DNA from: Helicobacter pylori Shi112
GTDB lineage: Bacteria > Campylobacterota > Campylobacteria > Campylobacterales > Helicobacteraceae
Length of the DNA: 64,000 nucleotides
Direction: 5' to 3'
NCBI RefSeq assembly: GCF_000277405.1
Contig: NC_017741.1
Location: 1,302,001-1,366,000, forward strand
Position 1 is the stretch's first letter, and each line of letters begins with the position of its first letter. Below are positions 1-9,690 of the stretch, one piece after another. The notes below the pieces were generated by a model. It was not told the DNA's origin, did no database searches, and saw nothing but the letters and a program-made list of their open reading frames with translations. A program made the translations under genes and the position numbers.

Positions 1-2343
1 AAAAACAACGCCGTTATCCTCACCAACACCCCAACGCTCATGGATGAAAGAAAAAGCATCATGCAAACTTATGATGTCAATCACCCCCTAGAGTGTGGCG
101 TGTGCGATAAGAGCGGGGAGTGCGAATTGCAAGACATGACGCATTTAACCGGCGTAGAGCACCAACCTTATGCGGTGGCTGATGATTTTAAAGCGCTAGA
201 TTCATGGGCACAAGCCTTGTATGATCCCAATTTGTGCATCATGTGCGAAAGGTGCGTAACCACTTGCAAGGACAATGTGGGCGAAGACAACCTCAAAGCC
301 ACTAAAGCCAATTTGCATGCTCCAGATAAATTTAAAGACCGCATGTCCAAAGACGCTTTTAGCGTGTGGAGTCGTAAGCAAAAAGGCATTATTTCTTTTG
401 TGGGCAGCGTGCCTTGTTATGATTGCGGGGAGTGCATTGCGGTATGCCCTGTGGGCGCTTTGAGTTATAAAGATTTCGCTTACACGGCTAACGCATGGGA
501 ATTAAAAAAGATCCATTCTACTTGTTCGCATTGTTCAGCCGGTTGTTTGATTTCTTATGATGTGCGCCATTTTGATACTCTAGGCGAAGAATCTAAAATT
601 TTTAGAGTGCTTAATGATTTTTACCATAACCCTATTTGTGGGGCAGGCCGTTTCGCTTTTGATGTGAGCTCTAGCCCTAAAGGCAGCACTAATCTTAAAG
701 AAGCGCAAAACGCCCTCAAAGAATGCGAAGCGGTGTGGATAGGAGGAGACATTACGAATGAAGAGGCGTTTTTAATAGAGCGTTTGAGGAAAAAACTTGA
801 TTTTAAAATCTACAATCAAGAAGCGTATCGTTTCCAACAATTCTTAAAAGTATTGGGCGAAGTTGAACGCCCCAGCATTGAAGAGATTAAAACTTCTCAT
901 TTAGTCATCACAATAGGATCTTCTATCAAAACAGAAAACCCTTTGGTGCGCTATGCTATCAATAACGCCCTCAAACTCAATAAAGCTTCTTTGATCGCTA
1001 TGCACCCTATCAAGGATAACGCGTTAGCGAATTTGTGCCGAAGCTCTTTTTGCATCACCCATGAAGTGGGGGCTGAAGAAATCCTTTTGGGCATGCTTTT
1101 AAAAATGCTTAACATTGAAAGCGCGGCTCTAAAAAGTTTAGAAGATTCCAAGCAAAGCATTGTAGATGAAGCGGCTCTTAAAGCCTTAGAAGAAGAGCGA
1201 AAAAAAGCTTTAGAACAAGCCGAGCAAGGGTGCAATATTGGAGAAAATAAGGCAGAAAATCAAGAAGAGGATAAAACAGAAGCAGCCACCCCAAAAGAAG
1301 AAAATCAAGAAAAAAACAAGACAGAGGTTAAAGAAGAAAGTATTGAAGTCCCTACCAAAACCACTTATTTGTTGCTTGAAGAAGCGGGCATCAATTCAGA
1401 AACTTATGAAAAAATTCTGGCTCTTTTGCAAAAATCAAATAACACCTTGCTAGTGGTTGGCGAAGAAATCTATAGCCATAAACAAGCCCACAATATCGCT
1501 AAAATGTTGCGTTTGTTAGCCCAAAAAAGCGCTATTAAACTCATTCTTATCCCCCCAAGCGCCAACGCTTTAGGCATCGCTTCCCTTTGTGAATTGAGCG
1601 AAGAAATTTTTGAACATGAAAAAATTGTAGGCATTCGCGCTCAAGGGGATTTCACTATCAATAGCGATGATAGGGTTTTTGGAAAAGACGCCGTCAGCAA
1701 AGTGGATTTTATTTTACCCAGCCTTAACCAGCTAGAGGGCACGATCACTAATATTGAAGGGCGCGTGTTGCCCTTAAAACCGGCTTTGAGATTTGAAGGC
1801 TATGATTTGAGCGATATTATGCAAGGCTTTGGCTTTGTGGAAGAAAACCTCACAGAATGCACCCACAAACTCCCTACAGAAGCGGGCTTTAAAGCCATAG
1901 AATTTGACCATCTAACCAACTATTTCACTAACGACAGAGTCAATCACAGAGGCTATCTGCTAGGAACAAGCCCTTTTGAAAAGAGCGCTAAAGAATACGA
2001 AACCACAGAATGCGAGCCTATCAAGCCTTTAAAAGAAAAAATCGCTTTCAACGCGTATTTAAAATACCCAGAAACGCAATTCAATAACGCTACCAATAAA
2101 AGCGAGAATTTGCAATTAAAAGCCGGTGTCTATGTGTCTAAAGCTTTCTTAAAAAAATTGAATAAAGAAGTGGGGCAAAGCATCACTTTATCTAAAGAAG
2201 AAGAGGAATTAACAGGCGTTTTGTATCTTGATGAAAGCTTGGATCAAGAGGTGTTTGTTATCTCGCCTTCTCTTTTGAAAAACCATTCTGGCTTTTTTAG
2301 AGAGGGCGTGTTTGATAGCGTGGATTTAAAGGAGCAAGCATGA
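1..2343 (+). CDS. nuoG: NADH-quinone oxidoreductase subunit G, 5' end cut by window
   Basis: Iron-sulfur subunit of respiratory complex I, in the peripheral arm that passes electrons to quinone. The frame is open from base 1, so the true start lies upstream; the ATG at 40 is internal. Visible cysteine motifs in order: HPLECGVCDKSGECELQD, then CIMCERCVTTC and CYDCGECIAVCP (4Fe-4S ligands), then CSHCSAGC with a later NPICGAGR (the molybdopterin-family N7-type cluster). A Glu/Lys/Asn-rich low-complexity insert lies around bases 1180-1360 and is not expected in typical NuoG. The stop overlaps the nuoH start by 4 bases (ATGA), indicating translational coupling. Confidence 0.95.
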   Translation, partial: KNNAVILTNTPTLMDERKSIMQTYDVNHPLECGVCDKSGECELQDMTHLTGVEHQPYAVADDFKALDSWAQALYDPNLCIMCERCVTTCKDNVGEDNLKATKANLHAPDKFKDRMSKDAFSVWSRKQKGIISFVGSVPCYDCGECIAVCPVGALSYKDFAYTANAWELKKIHSTCSHCSAGCLISYDVRHFDTLGEESKIFRVLNDFYHNPICGAGRFAFDVSSSPKGSTNLKEAQNALKECEAVWIGGDITNEEAFLIERLRKKLDFKIYNQEAYRFQQFLKVLGEVERPSIEEIKTSHLVITIGSSIKTENPLVRYAINNALKLNKASLIAMHPIKDNALANLCRSSFCITHEVGAEEILLGMLLKMLNIESAALKSLEDSKQSIVDEAALKALEEERKKALEQAEQGCNIGENKAENQEEDKTEAATPKEENQEKNKTEVKEESIEVPTKTTYLLLEEAGINSETYEKILALLQKSNNTLLVVGEEIYSHKQAHNIAKMLRLLAQKSAIKLILIPPSANALGIASLCELSEEIFEHEKIVGIRAQGDFTINSDDRVFGKDAVSKVDFILPSLNQLEGTITNIEGRVLPLKPALRFEGYDLSDIMQGFGFVEENLTECTHKLPTEAGFKAIEFDHLTNYFTNDRVNHRGYLLGTSPFEKSAKEYETTECEPIKPLKEKIAFNAYLKYPETQFNNATNKSENLQLKAGVYVSKAFLKKLNKEVGQSITLSKEEEELTGVLYLDESLDQEVFVISPSLLKNHSGFFREGVFDSVDLKEQA

Positions 2344-3329
2344 GCGCTTATATCATTGAAACCTTGATTAAAATTTTGATTTTAGTCGCTGTTTTTTCGG
2401 CTTTAGGAGGCTTTGCCACTTATATTGAAAGGAAAGTGTTAGCCTATTTCCAACGCCGTTTAGGGCCTTGTTATGTGGGGCCTTTTGGGCTTTTGCAAGT
2501 CGCAGCAGACGGCATTAAGCTTTTCACCAAAGAAGACATTATCCCCCAAGGCGCTAACAAGTTCATCTTCACGCTAGCACCCATTATTGCGATGGTGAGC
2601 GCGTTTGTGTCCATGGCACCTATCCCCTTTTTCCCTAATTTCACTCTGTTTGGCTATGAGATCAAGCCCCTTATTTCTGACATCAACATTGGCTTTTTGT
2701 TTTTCTTAGCCGTGGGTGCAGCAGGGATTTATGCGCCTATTTTAGCCGGGCTTGCTTCTAATAACAAATACTCTTTAATCGGTTCAGCAAGAGCGACGAT
2801 CCAATTACTCAGCTTTGAAGTGGTCAGCACTTTAACCATTCTAGCCCCCTTAATGGTGGTAGGATCGCTCTCTTTAGTGGAAATCAATAATTACCAAAGC
2901 GGTGGGTTTTTAGACTGGCTTGTGTTTAAGCAACCTCTAGCGTTTGTTTTGTTTTTGATCGCAAGTTATGCTGAATTGAATCGCACCCCCTTTGACTTGT
3001 TAGAGCATGAAGCCGAGATTGTAGCAGGGTATTGCACCGAATACAGCGGCTTGAAATGGGGCATGTTCTTTTTAGCGGAATACGCGCATTTATTCGCTTT
3101 TTCTTTTGTGATTTCTATCGTGTTTTTTGGCGGGTTTAACGCATGGGGTTTTATCCCTGGAGGAATAGCGATTGTGATTAAAGCGGGCTTTTTTGTCTTT
3201 TTATCCATGTGGGTTAGAGCGACTTATCCGCATGTGCGCCCAGACCAACTGATGAATATGTGTTGGAAAATCATGCTGCCTTTAGCGGTATTGAACATTG
3301 TGCTAACAGGCATTATCATTTTAATTTAA
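2340..3329 (+). CDS. nuoH: NADH-quinone oxidoreductase subunit H
   Basis: Membrane subunit of complex I at the junction with the peripheral arm, forming part of the quinone chamber. The 329-aa protein is hydrophobic with about eight membrane segments. It carries the family signatures [16 protein letters not shown] near residue 30 and [20 protein letters not shown] near residue 215; the acidic second motif is the conserved quinone-site loop. The start overlaps the nuoG stop in an ATGA arrangement, and nuoI follows after 10 bases with a strong AAAGGAGG ribosome binding site. Confidence 0.97.
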   Translation: MSAYIIETLIKILILVAVFSALGGFATYIERKVLAYFQRRLGPCYVGPFGLLQVAADGIKLFTKEDIIPQGANKFIFTLAPIIAMVSAFVSMAPIPFFPNFTLFGYEIKPLISDINIGFLFFLAVGAAGIYAPILAGLASNNKYSLIGSARATIQLLSFEVVSTLTILAPLMVVGSLSLVEINNYQSGGFLDWLVFKQPLAFVLFLIASYAELNRTPFDLLEHEAEIVAGYCTEYSGLKWGMFFLAEYAHLFAFSFVISIVFFGGFNAWGFIPGGIAIVIKAGFFVFLSMWVRATYPHVRPDQLMNMCWKIMLPLAVLNIVLTGIIILI

Positions 3330-3339
3330 AGGAGGTTTT

Positions 3340-4002
3340 ATGGCCAAACAAGAATACAAGCAACTTCCTAAACGAGCCGAAGTCCATAGCGCGACCGAGC
3401 AATTTAAAGACACCATTAAAACGAGCTTGGGTTTGGATCTATTCAAAGGGCTAGGGCTTACGATCAAGGAATTTTTTAGCCCAAGCGTAACCATCCATTA
3501 CCCTATGGAGCAACTCCCCTTAAGCCCTCGTTATCGCGCGGTGCATAACTTGCAACGGCTTTTAGACTCAGGCTCTGAAAGGTGTATTGGCTGCGGGCTG
3601 TGCGAAAAGATTTGCACGAGCAATTGCATAAGGATCATCACGCATAAGGGCGAAGACAACCGCAAAAAGATCGATTCTTACACGATCAATTTGGGGCGTT
3701 GCATTTATTGCGGATTGTGCGCAGAAGTTTGCCCAGAATTAGCGATTGTTATGGGGAATCGGTTTGAAAACGCCAGCACCCAACGCTCCCAATACGGCTC
3801 TAAAAGCGAGTTTCTAACGAGCGAACAAGACGCTAAAAACTGCTCGCATGTCGAGTTTTTAGGCTTTGGTGCGGTAAGCCCTAATTACAACGAACGCATG
3901 CAAGCCACCCCTTTAGATTATGTCCAAGAGCCTTCAAAAGAAGAATCAAAAGAAGAAACTCCAACAAACCCAGAAAGCAATAAGGGAGATGAAAATGTTT
4001 GA
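3340..4002 (+). CDS. nuoI: NADH-quinone oxidoreductase subunit I (8Fe ferredoxin type)
   Basis: Carries the two 4Fe-4S clusters (N6a/N6b) that bridge NuoG electrons to the terminal cluster near quinone. Two motifs are visible: [15 protein letters not shown] around residue 85 and [13 protein letters not shown] around residue 125. The C-terminal tail is rich in Glu, Ser and Lys and looks disordered. The start is supported by an AAAGGAGG sequence just upstream. The gene overlaps the chosen nuoJ start by 8 bases. Confidence 0.97.
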   Translation: MAKQEYKQLPKRAEVHSATEQFKDTIKTSLGLDLFKGLGLTIKEFFSPSVTIHYPMEQLPLSPRYRAVHNLQRLLDSGSERCIGCGLCEKICTSNCIRIITHKGEDNRKKIDSYTINLGRCIYCGLCAEVCPELAIVMGNRFENASTQRSQYGSKSEFLTSEQDAKNCSHVEFLGFGAVSPNYNERMQATPLDYVQEPSKEESKEETPTNPESNKGDENV

Positions 4003-4543
4003 AACCATTGCCTTTTATTTCTTTGCGATCCTTACTTTAAGCATGGCGTTAGTGGTGATCACCACCACAAATATCCTCTATGCCATTACCGCTCTTGCCA
4101 GCAGCATGGTTTTTATTTCCGCTTTTTTCTTTTTACTAGACGCTGAGTTTTTGGGCGTGGTGCAAATCACGGTGTATGTGGGCGCGGTCATTGTGATGTA
4201 TGCGTTTGGCATGATGTTTTTCAACTCCGCTGCAGAAGTAATTGAACGCAAGCAAAGCCCTAAAATCTTGTGCGCGCTTTCATTTGGCGTGGCGCTATTA
4301 CTCACCTTGATTTTAAGCGCTCCTAGCATTGGCGAAAACCTTTCTAATCAAGTCAATTCCAACGCTATTGATGCGCAAATCCCTAACATTAAAGCCATTG
4401 GTTATGTGCTTTTTACCAATTACCTCATCCCTTTTGAAGCGGCGGCTTTAATGCTTTTAGTCGCTATGGTTGGAGGCATCGCTACAGGGATTCAAAAAAT
4501 CCATGGGAAAAATCACACGCAATTTATAAAGGAATCTCTATGA
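3995..4543 (+). CDS. nuoJ: NADH-quinone oxidoreductase subunit J
   Basis: Hydrophobic complex I membrane subunit, 182 aa from the ATG at 3995, with about five membrane segments and the family-like stretch [20 protein letters not shown]. The longest frame begins at 3920, but its extra N-terminus is charged and overlaps the nuoI tail. The ATG at 3995 has a TAAGGGA ribosome binding site at 3981-3987 and begins directly with a membrane helix. An in-frame ATG at 3989 is an alternative. The stop overlaps nuoK by 4 bases. Confidence 0.95.
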   Translation: MFETIAFYFFAILTLSMALVVITTTNILYAITALASSMVFISAFFFLLDAEFLGVVQITVYVGAVIVMYAFGMMFFNSAAEVIERKQSPKILCALSFGVALLLTLILSAPSIGENLSNQVNSNAIDAQIPNIKAIGYVLFTNYLIPFEAAALMLLVAMVGGIATGIQKIHGKNHTQFIKESL

Positions 4544-4842
4544 TAGGGTTAAACCACTATTTGATTGTTTCAGGGTTGCTCTTTTGCATTGGTTTAGCGG
4601 GCATGCTGAAACGCAAAAACATTCTGTTGCTCTTTTTTTCTACAGAAATCATGCTCAATGCGATCAATATCGGTTTTGTAGCGATCTCTAAATACACGCA
4701 TAATTTAGATGGGCAGATGTTTGCGCTCTTTATTATCGCTATTGCCGCTAGTGAGGTGGCTATTGGTTTGGGCTTGGTGATTTTGTGGTTTAAGAAATAC
4801 AAGAGCTTAGATATTGATTCTTTAAACGCTATGAAAGGTTGA
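4540..4842 (+). CDS. nuoK: NADH-quinone oxidoreductase subunit K
   Basis: Small antiporter-like membrane subunit of complex I, related to MrpC. It is 100 aa with three membrane helices, and conserved glutamates are visible in FFSTEIMLNAINI and ASEVAIGLGLVI, which belong to the proton channel. Length matches the family. ATGA overlap with nuoJ and immediate proximity to nuoL place it in the operon. Confidence 0.97.
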   Translation: MIGLNHYLIVSGLLFCIGLAGMLKRKNILLLFFSTEIMLNAINIGFVAISKYTHNLDGQMFALFIIAIAASEVAIGLGLVILWFKKYKSLDIDSLNAMKG

Positions 4843-4844
4843 GC

Positions 4845-6683
4845 ATGCAGTATTCTTCTTTGCTGTCAGTGGTGTTGTTTTTGCCTTTAATCGGCGCGCT
4901 TTATGCGGGGCTGTTTGGGGCTAAAGCTAAAGCGTTGCATGTGGGCGTTTTCAATTCTTTGTGCGTGCTGGTTTCTTTCATTGGCGCTGTGGTTCTTTTC
5001 ATTCAAGCATGGCACAATCAAAGCTATGAAAAATACTTATTTGACTGGATCGTGGTAGGGAATTTTAAAGTCGGCTTTTCTCTCATGCTGGATAATATCA
5101 ATGCGGTCATGATTGTCGTGGTAACTTTAGTTTCTTTCTTAGTGCATGTGTATTCTATAGGCTATATGGAGCATGATAAAGGGTTTAACCGCTATTTTTC
5201 CTATCTCAGCGGCTTTGTGTTTTCCATGCTGGTGTTGGTGTTGAGCGATAATTTTTTAGGGCTTTTCATTGGCTGGGAAGGGGTGGGGCTATGCTCTTAC
5301 TTGCTCATTGGCTTCTGGTATCATAAGACAAGCGCGAATGATGCTTCTATTGAAGCCTTTGTGATGAATCGAATCACGGATTTAGGCATGCTCATGGGGA
5401 TTATTTTGATCTTTTGGAATTTTGGCACCCTCCAGTATAAAGAAGTCTTTAGCATGCTCAATCACACCGATTATTCCATGCTCTTTTACATTAGCGTGTT
5501 TCTTTTCATTGGCGCTATGGGGAAGAGCGCTCAATTCCCTATGCACACATGGTTAGCCAACGCTATGGAGGGGCCTACCCCCGTGTCCGCTCTCATCCAT
5601 GCAGCGACGATGGTAACCGCTGGGGTGTATCTAGTCATCAGAGCCAATCCCTTGTATAGCGCGGTGTTTGAAGTGGGTTATTTTATCGCATGTTTAGGGG
5701 CGTTTGTGGCTCTTTTTGGAGCGAGCATGGCTTTAGTCAATAAGGATTTAAAGCGCATTGTGGCTTATTCCACGCTTTCTCAATTAGGCTATATGTTTGT
5801 AGCGGCCGGTCTTGGGGCTTATGCGATCGCGCTTTTCCATCTCTTTACGCATGCGTTTTTCAAATCCCTCCTTTTCTTAGGATCAGGGAATGTCATGCAT
5901 GCGATGGAAGACAATCTGGATATTACTAAAATGGGCGCTTTATACAAGCCTATGAGGATCACAGCTATCTTTATGATTATAGGTTCAGTGGCTTTGTGCG
6001 GGATTTACCCTTTCGCGGGATACTTTTCTAAAGACAAAATTTTAGAAGCGGCTTTTGGGATGCACCACCATGTTTTATGGTTTGCGCTTCTAATCGGGGC
6101 GATCTTTACCGCTTTTTATAGCTTCAGGCTCATCATGCTTGTGTTTTTTGCACCCAAACAGCACGCTATCAACCACCCCCATGAGGCTCAAAATTTCATG
6201 CTTTTAAGCATGCTGCCGTTAGGGGTTTTAGCGGTCATTGCCGGGTTTTTTGAAGAGCCGTTTTTTCATTTCATCTCTCAAGTGATCCCTAGCGTTGAAG
6301 AGTATCCCGTCCCGCTCGCTCTTTTAATCAGCACCACCACCATAGTGGTGCTATTGAGCATCGCCTATGCCATATTTAAATATAAAAATGGTATCACTTC
6401 CAAAAAAGAGGGGGGCTTTTTATACAAGCTCTTGCTCAACCAATACTATATCCCCAAGCTCTATCAAGGGATTGCAAAAGTTTTTAGCGCCATCGCTTCA
6501 TTCTTGCACCAAGTCGTGGAATTAAGGATCATTGATGCGGTAGTGGATACTATAGGAAAAAGCGTTTTTGTCATAGGGCGTGTGTTTAGGATCAGTCAAG
6601 ACGGGAATTTGACTTCCATGCTGCGCTTCATGGTGGCCGGGGTTTTAATCTTATTAGCGTTTGTAGCTTTTTTTGGGAGATAA
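4845..6683 (+). CDS. nuoL: NADH-quinone oxidoreductase subunit L
   Basis: Distal proton-pumping antiporter-like subunit of complex I (612 aa). The core signature FIGWEGVGLCSYLLIGFW is visible near residue 138, followed by a lysine-containing helix (MGKSAQFPMHTWLANAMEGP), a typical proton_antipo_M domain, and the long C-terminal amphipathic region. I chose the ATG at 4845, preceded by GAAAGG, over the TTG at 4839, which overlaps the nuoK stop. Confidence 0.97.
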   Translation: MQYSSLLSVVLFLPLIGALYAGLFGAKAKALHVGVFNSLCVLVSFIGAVVLFIQAWHNQSYEKYLFDWIVVGNFKVGFSLMLDNINAVMIVVVTLVSFLVHVYSIGYMEHDKGFNRYFSYLSGFVFSMLVLVLSDNFLGLFIGWEGVGLCSYLLIGFWYHKTSANDASIEAFVMNRITDLGMLMGIILIFWNFGTLQYKEVFSMLNHTDYSMLFYISVFLFIGAMGKSAQFPMHTWLANAMEGPTPVSALIHAATMVTAGVYLVIRANPLYSAVFEVGYFIACLGAFVALFGASMALVNKDLKRIVAYSTLSQLGYMFVAAGLGAYAIALFHLFTHAFFKSLLFLGSGNVMHAMEDNLDITKMGALYKPMRITAIFMIIGSVALCGIYPFAGYFSKDKILEAAFGMHHHVLWFALLIGAIFTAFYSFRLIMLVFFAPKQHAINHPHEAQNFMLLSMLPLGVLAVIAGFFEEPFFHFISQVIPSVEEYPVPLALLISTTTIVVLLSIAYAIFKYKNGITSKKEGGFLYKLLLNQYYIPKLYQGIAKVFSAIASFLHQVVELRIIDAVVDTIGKSVFVIGRVFRISQDGNLTSMLRFMVAGVLILLAFVAFFGR

Positions 6684-6686
6684 GAA

Positions 6687-8225
6687 ATGCAGTTTTTACA
6701 TGCGCATCTTTTAAGCGTGGTGATCTTTTTCCCCATGCTGAGCGCACTATTAGCGTTCTTTATGAGCGATCAAGCGAGTAGGGCGTATGCGATTGTCATC
6801 GCTTTGATTGAATTGTTATTGGTCTTGTTGTTGTGGCATGGGTTTGATGTTCAAACAGCGGGCATGCAGTTTGAAGAAATGAAGGAATTGATCTATCAAA
6901 TTGGCGTGAATTACCATGTGGGCGTTGATGGCATCGCGCTCTTTTTGTTGCTCTTAAACGCTATTGTGGTGTTATTGTGCGTGATTTATGTCAAAGAGCA
7001 TCGTAAAGACTTTGCGATCTGTCTTTTGTTGTTAGAGGGGATTTTGATGGGCGTGTTTTCTTCTCTTAATATGATCTTTTTCTACGCTTTTTGGGAAATC
7101 TCGCTCTTGCCGGTTTTATACCTCATCGGTCGTTTTGGCCGTAACCATAAAATCTATTCTGGCATGAAGTTTTTCCTCTACACCTTTTTAGCGTCATTAT
7201 GCATGCTCTTAGGCATTTTATACATTGGGCATGACTATGCGAATAATTACGGCATGATGGGTTTTGATATTTTAGACTGGTATCAATTGAACTTTTCTAG
7301 CGGGGTTAAAACCTGGCTCTTTGTGGCTTTCTTAATAGGGATTGCGGTTAAAATCCCGCTCTTTCCCTTGCACACATGGCTGCCTTATGCGTATTCTAAC
7401 GCTCCTACTTTAGGCTCTGTCATGCTTTCAGCCTTGCTTTCTAAAATGGGGACTTACGCCCTATTACGATTCTTGCTCCCGCTTTTTCCTGAGCTTTCAG
7501 AAATCTATTTAACCCCCATAGCCATTGTGGCGCTATGCATGATCATTTATGGAGGTTTTCTAGCCTACGCTCAAAAAGATTTAAAAACCCTCATCGCTTA
7601 TAGCTCGTTCTCGCACATGGGAGTCGTGGTGCTTGGGGTTTTTTCTTTCAATGTTGAGGGGATTTCAGGGGCGGTGTTTATGATGTTTGCGCATGGCGTT
7701 ATTGTCATGGGATTATTTTTGCTCGCTGGTATCCTAGAAGAGCGCGCCAGCAGTTTAGAAATCGCTCGCTTTGGATCAATCGCTAAAAGCGCTCCCATTT
7801 TTGCAGCCTTTTTTATGATCGTTTTGATGGCGAATGTGGGCATGCCCTTAAGCATTGGCTTTGTGGGCGAGTTTTTAAGCTTATTAGGGTTTTTTGCCAC
7901 TTACCCTCTTTTAGCTATCATTGCCGGAACAAGCATCATTCTCTCAGCGATTTACATGCTCACTTCATATAAAGATGTCTTCTTTGGCAATTTGAAAGCC
8001 GGAAGCAATCAAATAAGCGTGTTTGAAGATTTGAACGCTCGTGAGGTAGGGGTTTTAAGCGTGATTTTAGCTTTGATTTTAATTTTAGGGATTTATCCTA
8101 AAGTGCTTTTAAAACCGATTGAGCAAGGCTCTAGGCAGCTTTTAGAGGTGATAGAAATCCGCTCGCTCCCTTTTTTAGGTTCATTGGATACTAAGATAAA
8201 AGAGGTTTCTTATGTTAATAGATAG
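6687..8225 (+). CDS. nuoM: NADH-quinone oxidoreductase subunit M
   Basis: Proton-pumping antiporter-like subunit (512 aa, about 14 membrane segments). Key motifs are FFYAFWEISLLPVLYLIGRF near residue 130, with the conserved glutamate, and VKIPLFPLHTWLPYAYSNAP near residue 220, with the conserved lysine. It starts 3 bases after nuoL and overlaps nuoN by 14 bases, so all three large membrane subunits are translated from one transcript. Confidence 0.97.
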   Translation: MQFLHAHLLSVVIFFPMLSALLAFFMSDQASRAYAIVIALIELLLVLLLWHGFDVQTAGMQFEEMKELIYQIGVNYHVGVDGIALFLLLLNAIVVLLCVIYVKEHRKDFAICLLLLEGILMGVFSSLNMIFFYAFWEISLLPVLYLIGRFGRNHKIYSGMKFFLYTFLASLCMLLGILYIGHDYANNYGMMGFDILDWYQLNFSSGVKTWLFVAFLIGIAVKIPLFPLHTWLPYAYSNAPTLGSVMLSALLSKMGTYALLRFLLPLFPELSEIYLTPIAIVALCMIIYGGFLAYAQKDLKTLIAYSSFSHMGVVVLGVFSFNVEGISGAVFMMFAHGVIVMGLFLLAGILEERASSLEIARFGSIAKSAPIFAAFFMIVLMANVGMPLSIGFVGEFLSLLGFFATYPLLAIIAGTSIILSAIYMLTSYKDVFFGNLKAGSNQISVFEDLNAREVGVLSVILALILILGIYPKVLLKPIEQGSRQLLEVIEIRSLPFLGSLDTKIKEVSYVNR

Positions 8226-9690
8226 TTTCCACATCTCTTTTGACAGCTTTAATTTTGAGAGCATTTTACCCATGCTGGTGTTGGTGTGTGGGGGGATTTT
8301 CACGCTCTTAATCAACGCTTTCACTTCCAGGTTTTCACGCAACTTGAATGTGTTTTTATGCATGCTCTTTTTGGTTTTGGATTTTTTGGTGGTTTTAGGA
8401 TTAGAAGAGCAAGAAAACGCCTTTTTTGGGTTTTTGAGCTTGGATACTCTCTCGCTCGTTTCTCAAAGCATTGTCTTGATTTCAGCCTTCTTGCTCATTT
8501 TCTTAGCCCTTTCAAAAGAGCGCTTCAACGAATTTCAGACCGCTGAATTTTATTCCCTATACTTGTTTATTGTCGCTGGCTTTCAATTCATGGTTTCAAG
8601 CAACCATTTATTACTAATCCTTATTGGGCTAGAAACAGCGTCCTTACCCCTTTGTGTGTTAATGGCGTTGAGCGATAAACGCTACGGATTAGAAGCAGGG
8701 ATCAAATATTTCACTATGGGGGCGATGGCGAGCGCATTTTTTGCTATGGGGGCGATGGCTTTCTATCTCCTCACAGGGAGCTTGAATCTTGAAGTCATTA
8801 CCCTATACTTACACACTGAAGGTATCACAAACCCCATGCTCTTTGCGATGGGCGCTATCTTTTTGATTGGAGCGATTGGCTTTAAGGTTTCTTTAGTGCC
8901 TTTCCATACCTGGATGCCGGATGTGTATGAGGGCAATAACCCGGTCTTTGCGAGCTATATTTCCATTGTGCCTAAAATCGCTGGCTTTGTGGTAGCGACT
9001 CGCCTTTTTGGGGCGTTTATAGACACTCGCACCGCTTGGGTAGAAGACATTTTTTACGCCCTCATTCTTATGACTATCACCATCCCTAATTTCCTTGCTT
9101 TATGGCAAGAAGATGTCAAAAGAATGCTCGCTTATAGCTCCATTTCGCATTCTGGATTCGCTTTAGCGTGCGTGTTTATCCACACTCAAGACAGCCAACA
9201 AGCGATGTTTGTTTATTGGTTCATGTTCGCCTTCACTTACATTGGGGCTTTTGGCCTTTTATGGCTCTTAAAAAGCCGGGAAAAAACATGGGATGAACGC
9301 TACGATCACCCCTATTCCAAATTCAACGGCCTTATCAAAACCCACCCCTTAGTGGCGATCTTGGGCGCTATTTTTGTTTTTGGGCTTGCAGGGATCCCGC
9401 CTTTTAGCGTGTTTTGGGGGAAATTTTTGGCCGTTGAAAGCGCTTTAGAGAGCAATCACATTCTTTTAGCGGTGGTGATGTTAGTTAATAGCGCAGTGGC
9501 TGCGTTTTATTATTTCCGTTGGCTCGTGGCGATGTTTTTCAATAAGCCCTTACAAACCCAAAGCTACGCTCAAAACGATATTTACACCCAAAACGCTACC
9601 ATGCCCATTTATGCGGTCGTTATTGCCATGGCGTTAGCGTGCTTGTTCTCTGTTTTTATGATGCGAGGGCTTTTAGAGTTTGTGGCTTAA
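8212..9690 (+). CDS. nuoN: NADH-quinone oxidoreductase subunit N
   Basis: Third antiporter-like complex I subunit, 492 aa and strongly hydrophobic. The signatures ILIGLETASLPLCVLMAL and FKVSLVPFHTWMPDVYEG are visible and include the conserved glutamate and lysine of the channel. The ATG at 8212 follows an AAGAGG ribosome binding site inside nuoM. Its 3' end overlaps the start of pflA by 11 bases, so the flagellar gene is probably co-transcribed with the nuo operon. Confidence 0.96.
   Translation: MLIDSFHISFDSFNFESILPMLVLVCGGIFTLLINAFTSRFSRNLNVFLCMLFLVLDFLVVLGLEEQENAFFGFLSLDTLSLVSQSIVLISAFLLIFLALSKERFNEFQTAEFYSLYLFIVAGFQFMVSSNHLLLILIGLETASLPLCVLMALSDKRYGLEAGIKYFTMGAMASAFFAMGAMAFYLLTGSLNLEVITLYLHTEGITNPMLFAMGAIFLIGAIGFKVSLVPFHTWMPDVYEGNNPVFASYISIVPKIAGFVVATRLFGAFIDTRTAWVEDIFYALILMTITIPNFLALWQEDVKRMLAYSSISHSGFALACVFIHTQDSQQAMFVYWFMFAFTYIGAFGLLWLLKSREKTWDERYDHPYSKFNGLIKTHPLVAILGAIFVFGLAGIPPFSVFWGKFLAVESALESNHILLAVVMLVNSAVAAFYYFRWLVAMFFNKPLQTQSYAQNDIYTQNATMPIYAVVIAMALACLFSVFMMRGLLEFVA

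Noticed and set aside
1-39. Apparent truncation of nuoG at its N-terminus
   Set aside because: The frame is open to base 1; this is the window edge, not a damaged gene.
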